DNA from: Phycisphaerae bacterium
GTDB lineage: Bacteria; Planctomycetota; Phycisphaerae; Sedimentisphaerales; Anaerobacaceae
DNA: 6,194 nucleotides
Direction of reading: 5' to 3'
Assembly (NCBI GenBank): GCA_030630315.1
Contig: DAOVNI010000107.1
Coordinates: 1 to 6,194, forward strand
Part shown: positions 1 through 4,881 of the stretch, piece after piece
Position numbering within the stretch: the first letter of the stretch is position 1
How the letters are laid out: every line of letters begins with the position of its first letter
Program-made: the position numbers and the translations under genes
The notes under the pieces: model-generated
The model's input: the letters and a program-made list of their open reading frames with translations, nothing else
The model's database searches: none
Told to the model about the DNA's origin: nothing

Positions 1-186
1 CCAAAATGAACGTAAACTTAACTTTAACAAAGGATTACAGAAAAAACGATGATTTTTCAGTCCGAATAAACAAACCCAATTTCGTTAAAGGCCTAAAATG
101 AACGTAAATGCTTTTTCAAAAAAGGATTATGACAATGTTACCGCCTTCCGGCCCAAAAAAACAAACCCAAAACAAACCCAATTTCC
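1..186. repeat. Two degenerate copies of a ~95-bp non-coding repeat
   Basis: Two imperfect tandem copies are visible. The first runs from about 1 to 90 and the second from about 92 to 186. Shared blocks are AAAATGAACGTAAA (3-16 and 95-108), AAAGGATTA (29-37 and 121-129) and CAAACCCAATTTC (71-83 and 173-185). The offset is 92 bp for the first two blocks and 102 bp for the last, because copy two has an extra CAAACCCAA unit at 162-170. The interior is diverged. Copy two contains an ATG (98) opening a 64-codon frame, but that frame consists of repeat sequence, runs through the pfp promoter and resembles no protein I know, so I treat the region as non-coding. I recall similar repeats between genes in uncultured planctomycete genomes; this is recollection, not a search. 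The first copy may continue off the left edge. Confidence 0.65.
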
Positions 187-194
187 GATTGTCC

Positions 195-222
195 TTGTGT
201 CTTTGAATTGGCTGTGTATAAT
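195..222 (+). promoter_or_regulatory. Candidate sigma70-type promoter of pfp
   Basis: A perfect -10 hexamer TATAAT lies at 217-222. A partial -35 element, TTGTGT (195-200), stands 16 bp upstream. The predicted transcription start is near 229, giving a 5' leader of about 65 nt before the pfp ATG at 294. It sits just downstream of the second repeat copy, so the repeat itself need not be transcribed with the gene. The -10 match is strong and the -35 match is weak (3 of 6). Confidence 0.5.
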
Positions 223-293
223 CTCGTTCTCCGTGATGGTAACGGAATGCACAGCATGCCTAACGGCAGAAATTTTAATGGAGATTTCTTAAA

Positions 294-1505
294 ATGGCAG
301 AAGCACCTAAAGCCAATGCGGTAGTCGGACAATCAGGTGGGCCGACCGGCGTTATAAATGCCTCTCTGGTCGGCGTTATCGAAGAGGCAAACAAGCATCC
401 GGAAATCGAGAACCTTTACGGTTCTCTTCACGCCGTGGTCGGAATGGCTAAAGGCCAGTTTATCGATTTGAAAAAATTGTCGGCCGATACGCTGGAGCAA
501 GTGGCCGCTTCACCATGTTCGGCCCTTGGTTCCAGCAGGGACAAGCCGAACGAGGAATATTGTGCGAAGATTCTTGAGGTCTTCAGGAAACGCAATATCA
601 GGTACTTCTTTTACATCGGCGGCAACGACTCGGCTAATACGGCCCATATTCTCAATAGGATGGCGGATGATGTAGGCTTTGATATTCGGGCTTTTCATAT
701 TCCCAAGACGGTGGATAACGATTTGCTGGTTACCGACCATTGTCCGGGCTTTGGGACCGCAGCAAAGTTCGAGGCCTGTGCGCTGATGGGCGACGACCTG
801 GATAATCGTACTCTGCCGGGAGTCAAAATCGATGTGATTATGGGCAGACACGCCGGCTTTCTGACCGCCGCTACCGCACTGGGCAAGCAAAGAGATGATG
901 ACGGCCCGCATCTGGTATATCTTCCGGAAAGACCTGTTTCGATGGATAAATTCCTTGGCGATGTAGATGGCATCTTGAAAAAACTGGGCCGATGTGTCGT
1001 TACAGCGAGCGAGGGAATCTGCGACGCCGACGGTGTTACCTGGGCGAAGAAACTGGCTGAGGGCGTAGAAACGGATGCGCACGGCAATATACAACTGTCC
1101 GGCACAGGCGATCTGGCTGACTTTCTGGCAGGACAGGTAAAGAGCAAACTTGGGGCAAAGCGGGTGAGAGCGGATACTTTCGGGTATCTGCAAAGGAGCT
1201 TTGCGGGGTTGCAATCAGAGGTCGATGTTCGTGAGGCGCGATGGTGCGGTCGTCATGCCGTTCAGTATGCTATGAAAGAGGACAATGGGTCGGTTGCAAT
1301 CAAACGGCTTGGTAACGGAGCGGATTATAAAGTTGAACTATTCCGCACCGAGCTTAAGAACGTGGCTGAGCAGACGAAATCTATGCCCGATGAATTTATT
1401 AACACCGAGGGCAACGGCGTAACTGAGGCTTTTATCGAATACGCAATGCCGCTGACAGGCGGCCTGCCCAAAACCGAACATCTCGGCAATTATCCGAGAG
1501 TGTAG
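294..1505 (+). CDS. pfp: PPi-dependent 6-phosphofructokinase (diphosphate--fructose-6-phosphate 1-phosphotransferase)
   Basis: A 403-aa cytoplasmic enzyme of the phosphofructokinase A superfamily. It interconverts fructose 6-phosphate and fructose 1,6-bisphosphate, probably using pyrophosphate and so working in both glycolysis and gluconeogenesis. The phosphoryl-donor loop QSGGPTGVINAS is at residues 13-24. GGNDS is at 109-113, catalytic PKTVDND at 137-143, MGRHAGF at 183-189, PERP at 211-214 and GYLQRS at 297-302. In ATP enzymes the GGDGS glycine accepts ATP, and the position before TIDND is usually glycine. Here they are Asp112 and Lys138, the pair that marks PPi enzymes. The first GGDD aspartate is Asn111, which I recall in a bacterial PPi-PFK subfamily. 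The length fits PPi-PFKs of about 400 aa and exceeds the ~320 aa of bacterial ATP-PFKs. The start ATG has a GGAG (280-283) 10 nt upstream. The gene appears monocistronic, with its own promoter and terminator. Family assignment is secure; donor specificity is inferred from motifs. Confidence 0.93.
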   Translation: MAEAPKANAVVGQSGGPTGVINASLVGVIEEANKHPEIENLYGSLHAVVGMAKGQFIDLKKLSADTLEQVAASPCSALGSSRDKPNEEYCAKILEVFRKRNIRYFFYIGGNDSANTAHILNRMADDVGFDIRAFHIPKTVDNDLLVTDHCPGFGTAAKFEACALMGDDLDNRTLPGVKIDVIMGRHAGFLTAATALGKQRDDDGPHLVYLPERPVSMDKFLGDVDGILKKLGRCVVTASEGICDADGVTWAKKLAEGVETDAHGNIQLSGTGDLADFLAGQVKSKLGAKRVRADTFGYLQRSFAGLQSEVDVREARWCGRHAVQYAMKEDNGSVAIKRLGNGADYKVELFRTELKNVAEQTKSMPDEFINTEGNGVTEAFIEYAMPLTGGLPKTEHLGNYPRV

Positions 1506-1511
1506 CTCTCG

Positions 1512-1541
1512 TGAAGCGTGATCAAGCTTCATTTATTTTTT
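1512..1541 (+). terminator. Rho-independent terminator of pfp
   Basis: A hairpin with stem TGAAGC (1512-1517) and GCTTCA (1526-1531) and an 8-nt loop is followed by a T-rich run (1532-1541, one A interruption). It begins 7 nt after the pfp stop codon. A second small hairpin (GAGAG 1496-1500 with CTCTC 1506-1510) overlaps the stop codon and may stack on it. The stem is short, but the U tract and position are right. Confidence 0.65.
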
Positions 1542-1591
1542 GTTAGATTCTCCAACTTTGTGTCGGCGCATTTGCACCTATCAAAAGCACT

Positions 1592-1620
1592 AAAAAAATG
1601 TGAGCGAAACGTTTTCTGCT
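1592..1620 (-). terminator. Possible terminator of the ftsY / exported-protein transcript
   Basis: Read on the minus strand about 40 nt after the stop of the 1662-3431 gene, an imperfect stem (1603-1620, AGC/GCT ends around an AAACGTTT palindrome) is followed after three bases by seven Ts (the A run at 1592-1598). The stem has a mismatch and a wobble pair, so it is weak. Together with the pfp terminator it fills the 156-bp gap between the convergent genes, in which I see nothing else. Confidence 0.35.
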
Positions 1621-1661
1621 AAATAAAGTGTTAAAAGAAACCATAGTTCAAACCTTTCTTT

Positions 1662-3431
1662 TTAATCTTCGGCGCTGAAAACTGCGATTTCAGCTAAGCC
1701 GATATTCTGTGTTTCCGGCTTGACGGCAGTAACAACAAACTTGAGCCAGGTAACCTCTTTTGGCAAGAAGGTGATTTCTTTGGCAGCGGAGGCATCGTCA
1801 GGCAGCTCGCCTACAGTTATGGTGCTGCCGTCACTGAAGATGAGCATGCCGGCAGTAACCTGGTCGGCGTGTGTATTAGGCCTGTCAAAGAGCCAGACGC
1901 GATTAACAATTTGTGGGTTGTCCCAGTTCAATCGCAGCATAGCCGATGTCTTTTCGCCGTCGCTGGCCCACTCGGCAGATATGTCCTCCGGATAGCCGCC
2001 GACCACGCCATCAATCGCTGCCTCGGCGGTGTAGCCTTTGTAAGTTGAACTGACGGTTACTTTGGCTTTACGGGCAATGTTGTTCTTGCTTTTCAGCGGA
2101 TCGTGCTGCTTTTGTGCCTGGAGTTTCTTTTTGTACTCACGATGCATCTTCGGGTCGAGCAGTTTGACCTGCTGGAGGACAAGGCCGTATCGGCTGCCCG
2201 GCGGTATGGCCTTGAATCGGATGTTGTTCCAGCCCTGACTGAAGTTGCCTGAATAGCACAGCCAAAGAGTTAGGCCGTCTTTGCTGATAAACTTTGACGG
2301 AAAATTGAGGAAATAGCCCTGTTCACCAAACTCCTTCATATATGTTACGAGCTTCCACGGCCCTGTGATTTTATCGGATTCGAGAATATAGGAATTCATT
2401 TTGGCGACCGTCGGCCAACCATCGGTTACACACATCAAGTATTTCTTGAGCGGTGCGTTGTAGGTAATGGTAACGCAGCCCATATTGTTGTTCCATTCCA
2501 GCAGCGGCTTAATTTTTTTGAAGTCGTAAGACCAGATGGGCTCACCCTTCTCATCATATCCGGCAAAATATTCATATTTTGATTCATCGTTAATGTTTTC
2601 GATGCTCGGTGTGACGCGGGTCAGGTAAATCTGGTCGCCGGATATCCAGCTTAGATTGGCGTATCTCGGCTTGGGGTCGTTTTCTTCGGCTCCGTAACCC
2701 ACCAGGTAAGCCTTACCATCAGGCGAGTGTTCCATATTTTTGCCGAAGTCCACAAACTTGGGTGAGCCAATTTTCACCGGCCCCATAAATTCGGCAGGTT
2801 CGGGGAAAAGGGGCTTGGCGGGAGTGTGCGGGGTATCTGTCCAGGTTTTCCCATAGTCGGTGGAAATGCGGAAGCCCGGCATCGGCCCTAACACCGGCCA
2901 ATTCCATCTCATGCCGTCATGCATGACACTTCCCGCAGGTCCTAAACAGTAGGTGCTGTAATACCACACCCCGTTGTGAACGAGACTTCCACAGGGATAG
3001 CGCCCCTGGTAGGGATGCGGGTCACCCTTAGTTTTGCCGAGGGCTTTGATTTTCAAATTGAGCGGGTCGTCCCCAATCATAATCGCCTGGCCGGTGGTCG
3101 CATTGCGTCCGCCGGAGCCGGACCTCATTCCGTCGGTTTGTCCGTCAGTCCACGGAGAATACAGATTGTCATCCGCGGCCCAGCAAGGATACCACGTGTC
3201 CGCGACTCGATAGTCGCTGTGCACGCCCGTAAATAATACCCCAGCAAGCTCTTTGGACTGCTCGAAGGGAATATCCTCAGGGGGCTCCGATGGCCAAAGC
3301 AATGGTCCGGATTTGGCCCGATACTTTACGACTCTCTCGTCGGCAAAGATGGTGCTCGACAACACTACTGTCAGTAAGCCGGCCAGCAGTAATGTGCTTA
3401 CTTTTACTGTCTTGGTTGCTGATTTTTTCAT
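1662..3431 (-). CDS. Exported sialidase/GH43-like beta-propeller protein with C-terminal discoidin-like domain
   Basis: A 589-aa secreted protein of unknown exact function. Residues 1-30 form a Sec signal peptide: basic MKKSATKTVK, a hydrophobic core near 12-28, and probable cleavage after IFA (30). No lipobox cysteine is seen. Residues about 60-425 resemble DUF4185/sialidase-type propellers. They carry an exact Asp-box STDYGKTW (190-197), repeated aromatic strand segments, and ITGPWK (355-360), which is typical of GH43-like blades. A basic, Gln/Lys-rich linker (about 430-450) leads to a domain at 451-587 beginning NIARKAKVTVSS. Its AIDG, EWAS, RLNWD and FSDGS segments match F5/8 type C-like galactose-binding folds (close to DUF7402 as I recall it). 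I cannot assign catalytic residues, so it may be a glycan binder or a glycoside hydrolase/lyase relative. The ATG is supported by GGAGG (3441-3445 complement) 9 nt upstream. The gene starts 27 nt after the ftsY stop and is probably co-transcribed with it. Confidence 0.8.
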   Translation of the reverse strand: MKKSATKTVKVSTLLLAGLLTVVLSSTIFADERVVKYRAKSGPLLWPSEPPEDIPFEQSKELAGVLFTGVHSDYRVADTWYPCWAADDNLYSPWTDGQTDGMRSGSGGRNATTGQAIMIGDDPLNLKIKALGKTKGDPHPYQGRYPCGSLVHNGVWYYSTYCLGPAGSVMHDGMRWNWPVLGPMPGFRISTDYGKTWTDTPHTPAKPLFPEPAEFMGPVKIGSPKFVDFGKNMEHSPDGKAYLVGYGAEENDPKPRYANLSWISGDQIYLTRVTPSIENINDESKYEYFAGYDEKGEPIWSYDFKKIKPLLEWNNNMGCVTITYNAPLKKYLMCVTDGWPTVAKMNSYILESDKITGPWKLVTYMKEFGEQGYFLNFPSKFISKDGLTLWLCYSGNFSQGWNNIRFKAIPPGSRYGLVLQQVKLLDPKMHREYKKKLQAQKQHDPLKSKNNIARKAKVTVSSTYKGYTAEAAIDGVVGGYPEDISAEWASDGEKTSAMLRLNWDNPQIVNRVWLFDRPNTHADQVTAGMLIFSDGSTITVGELPDDASAAKEITFLPKEVTWLKFVVTAVKPETQNIGLAEIAVFSAED

Positions 3432-3458
3432 TTTTTTGGTCCTCCGAAAAAAGGGGCG

Positions 3459-4382
3459 TCAATTAAACAATGCCTCCACAAAGGTGTCGGGGTTGAACTC
3501 TGCGATATCTTCGGGCTTTTCGCCCAGGCCGACAAATTTTACGGGTATGTCGAGCTGGTCTTTGATAGCGATAACGATTCCGCCGCGTGCGGTCCCGTCG
3601 AGTTTGGCCAAGAATATCCCTGTAACGTCAATCGCTTCGGTGAACATCTTTGCCTGTACAATGGCATTCTGTCCGGTAGTGGCGTCGAGAACCAGCAGTA
3701 CTTCATTTGGTGCGCCGGGGATTTTTCGTGCCACTACGTCACGAATTTTCGTCAGTTGCTTCATCAGGTCCTTTTTCGTGTGCAACCGTCCGGCTGTGTC
3801 CAGAATGAGGACATCTGCATTTCTTGCGACGGCGGCCTGGCAGGCGTCGAAAGCGACCGCTGCGGGGTCGCCGCCGGTTTTGTGCTTTATGATTTGTACG
3901 CCGATGCGTTCGGCCCAGATGCTCAACTGTTCCACGGCGGCGGCACGGAACGTGTCGCAGGCAGCGAGCAAAACCATTTTGTTGTTCCGGCTCAATATAA
4001 AGCCGAGTTTGGCGATGCTTGTGGTTTTTCCGGTGCCGTTGACGCCGGCGACCAGGATGACGGTCGGGCCGGTCTCAGCGAGACGTAATTGCCTGTCGCG
4101 ATGCGGCCAATAGCTTTTAATGTGTTCTTTGAGAAATGGGACAATATCATCGGTCGTTGCGATTTGCCTGCTGCGGTAAGCAACGCGCAGGCCTGACATG
4201 AGCTTGTCCGTCGTTTCTACGCCGATATCGTCGGTTATCAGCGTCTCTTCCAGCTCGTCGAGCAGGGTTTCATCAATATTTCTGCCCAGACTCAGCACCG
4301 ACGAAAGCGAAGTGCTGATTTTAGCGCGGGTTTTGCCAAGCCGGTCTCTGAAGTATTCCGCCGTTTTAGTGAAAATTCCCAT
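3459..4382 (-). CDS. ftsY: Signal recognition particle receptor FtsY (SRP GTPase)
   Basis: A 307-aa SRP receptor. It binds GTP, pairs with the SRP GTPase Ffh on translating ribosomes and hands them to SecYEG at the inner face of the cytoplasmic membrane. The N domain (about 1-95) begins with an amphipathic helix MGIFTKTAEYFRDRL that probably serves as the lipid anchor. The long acidic A domain of E. coli FtsY is absent, as in many bacteria. The G domain shows G1 GVNGTGKTT (113-121), G2 DTFRAAAVEQL (143-153), G3 DTAGR (195-199), G4 AKLD (259-262, where TKLD is commoner) and the closing GLGE (285-288) followed by EDIAEFNPDTFVEALF. All essential motifs are intact and the C-terminus is complete. 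The ATG has AAGGAA (complement of 4389-4394) 6 nt upstream. It is transcribed divergently from dnaA and leads a probable two-gene unit with the exported propeller protein. Confidence 0.97.
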   Translation of the reverse strand: MGIFTKTAEYFRDRLGKTRAKISTSLSSVLSLGRNIDETLLDELEETLITDDIGVETTDKLMSGLRVAYRSRQIATTDDIVPFLKEHIKSYWPHRDRQLRLAETGPTVILVAGVNGTGKTTSIAKLGFILSRNNKMVLLAACDTFRAAAVEQLSIWAERIGVQIIKHKTGGDPAAVAFDACQAAVARNADVLILDTAGRLHTKKDLMKQLTKIRDVVARKIPGAPNEVLLVLDATTGQNAIVQAKMFTEAIDVTGIFLAKLDGTARGGIVIAIKDQLDIPVKFVGLGEKPEDIAEFNPDTFVEALFN

Positions 4383-4435
4383 AACCGCTTCCTTATGAAG
4401 CCCTTTGAATTTGAGATTTCAAATTTAATTGCCTG

Positions 4436-4463
4436 ATGGTATCGAAATTTACAAAAATTTCAA
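4436..4463 (-). promoter_or_regulatory. Candidate ftsY promoter
   Basis: On the minus strand, TTGAAA (complement of 4458-4463, 5 of 6 to the -35 consensus) is followed after 16 bp by TACCAT (complement of 4436-4441, 4 of 6 to the -10 consensus). The predicted start near 4430 gives a leader of about 48 nt, which would carry the AT hairpin at 4408-4425. In AT-rich DNA such matches arise by chance, so this is a weak call. Confidence 0.3.
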
Positions 4464-4598
4464 GTGAATTTCCACTACCTGCTCTGGCAGGCACAGGTTT
4501 TGCGGGAATGAGAGAAAGGAGCTTTTTCAAACCCTTTGCCGGGGGGTAAAAGAATTTGCATTTTTTTTTGCTTTTTGCCCCAGGATAAATATTTTTCT

Positions 4599-4626
4599 TT
4601 GACAAAGCAAACGATTGAAGTAAGAT
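4599..4626 (+). promoter_or_regulatory. Candidate dnaA promoter
   Basis: A perfect -35 hexamer TTGACA (4599-4604) is followed after 16 bp by TAAGAT (4621-4626, 4 of 6 to TATAAT). The predicted start near 4633 would give an unusually long leader of about 245 nt before the dnaA TTG, containing the inverted repeat at 4710-4771 and two short ORFs. I found no better promoter closer to dnaA. Confidence 0.4.
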
Positions 4627-4709
4627 TTTGATTACTGCTTTTGCAATGGCAGGCTTTAAGCTCAAGGGCAAGGGTCAGCCCATTTTGGCCTTGTAAAAAT
4701 TTTGAACAG

Positions 4710-4771
4710 GCCCCGTTAGAAATTGAATGGAAGAAGGAAGATGATGCAAAAGAGAAGATTTCTAACGGGGC
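4710..4771. repeat. Perfect 14-bp inverted repeat in the dnaA leader
   Basis: GCCCCGTTAGAAAT (4710-4723) and its exact reverse complement ATTTCTAACGGGGC (4758-4771) flank a 34-nt spacer (4724-4757) that is strikingly purine-rich on the plus strand (29 of 34 A or G, one C). As RNA it would form a stable stem with a large single-stranded loop displaying Shine-Dalgarno-like AAGAAGGAAG. It is not a typical terminator, since only a short T run (4779-4783) follows after several bases. Alternatives are an operator for a dimeric regulator, or a dispersed palindromic element (REP- or MITE-like). The repeat itself is certain; its role is unknown. Confidence 0.75.
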
Positions 4772-4785
4772 AGGGACGTTTTTAA
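4741..4785 (+). CDS. Possible leader peptide ORF 1 upstream of dnaA
   Basis: A 14-codon frame, MMQKRRFLTGQGRF, opens with tandem ATGs inside the loop of the inverted repeat and ends in TAA. For the second ATG (4744), AAGAAGG (4731-4737) is a Shine-Dalgarno-like element 6 nt upstream. Codons 6-11 cover the 3' arm of the stem (4758-4771), so a ribosome translating this frame would melt the hairpin. Frames this short are common by chance, and only the ribosome-site spacing and position argue for translation. Confidence 0.22.
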   Translation: MMQKRRFLTGQGRF

Positions 4786-4860
4786 ATGGTTAGTTGCTGT
4801 TTGCATAGAGTGTGGATTGGGTTCGCATTTTGTGATATTTTTCGCAAAGTGGTGTCCTGA
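4786..4860 (+). CDS. Possible leader peptide ORF 2 upstream of dnaA
   Basis: A 24-codon frame starts with ATG immediately after the stop of the preceding short ORF (TAAATG) and ends at TGA 4858-4860, in the same frame as dnaA and 18 nt before its TTG. A weak AGGGA (4772-4776) lies 9 nt upstream. The peptide (MVSCCLHRVWIGFAFCDIF, then RKVVS) resembles nothing I recognise. It could couple ribosome delivery to the dnaA start, or be a chance frame. It is not an N-terminal extension of DnaA, because the TGA separates them. Confidence 0.17.
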   Translation: MVSCCLHRVWIGFAFCDIFRKVVS

Positions 4861-4866
4861 TTCATA

Positions 4867-4881
4867 AAGGAGGGTGGTTTG
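4867..4881 (+). promoter_or_regulatory. Strong ribosome binding site fixing the TTG start of dnaA
   Basis: AAGGAGG (4867-4873) is a near-perfect anti-16S match and lies 5 nt before TTG at 4879-4881. The in-frame TGA at 4858-4860 excludes any earlier start, and no ATG or GTG occurs in frame between it and the TTG. A later ATG (5107) would remove most of DnaA domain I. Confidence 0.85.

Larger units (their letters stand above)
4383..4878. other. AT-rich divergent intergenic region between ftsY and dnaA; oriC not evident
   Basis: These 496 bp contain no convincing protein gene longer than leader-peptide size. Visible items are a 7-bp AT hairpin in the ftsY leader (AATTTGA 4408-4414 with TCAAATT 4419-4425), a CCTGC/GCAGG hairpin (4478-4491), a run of T with one G break (4561-4576), promoter candidates on both strands, and the 14-bp inverted repeat and small ORFs listed separately. 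Being AT-rich and next to dnaA, it is a candidate replication origin. However, the best DnaA-box-like site is a single TGTGGATTG (4811-4819; 7 of 9 to the complement of TTATCCACA), and no cluster exists, so I do not call oriC. Confidence 0.5.

Noticed and set aside
1..186. CRISPR array
   Set aside because: There are only two copies, internally diverged, with no short identical repeats separated by unique spacers and no cas gene.
98..292. 64-codon plus-strand frame before pfp
   Set aside because: It consists of the non-coding repeat and runs through the TATAAT promoter. It has no good ribosome site, a low-complexity start and no family resemblance.
510..1214. 234-codon minus-strand frame inside pfp
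   Set aside because: It is antisense to a gene with intact catalytic motifs. The translation shows no domain and is a codon-bias shadow.
3253..4113. 286-codon plus-strand frame across ftsY and the exported-protein start
   Set aside because: It overlaps two well-supported minus-strand genes and their junction. The Ser/Ala-rich translation has no recognisable motif.
4478..4491. CCTGC/GCAGG hairpin
   Set aside because: Only a 5-bp stem with no U tract; it is too small to support a function on its own.
4393..4671. 92-codon minus-strand frame upstream of ftsY
   Set aside because: Lys/Leu-rich translation of AT-rich intergenic DNA. Its stop falls in the ftsY ribosome site, and it covers promoter candidates and a hairpin. 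It matches no family I know.
4710..4771. Intrinsic terminator
   Set aside because: The 34-nt loop is too large and only a short T run follows after a gap of several bases, so this does not look like a normal Rho-independent terminator.
4811..4819. TGTGGATTG as a DnaA box
   Set aside because: Two mismatches to the consensus and no second site nearby; a lone 7/9 match is expected by chance, so it is not listed as a binding site.
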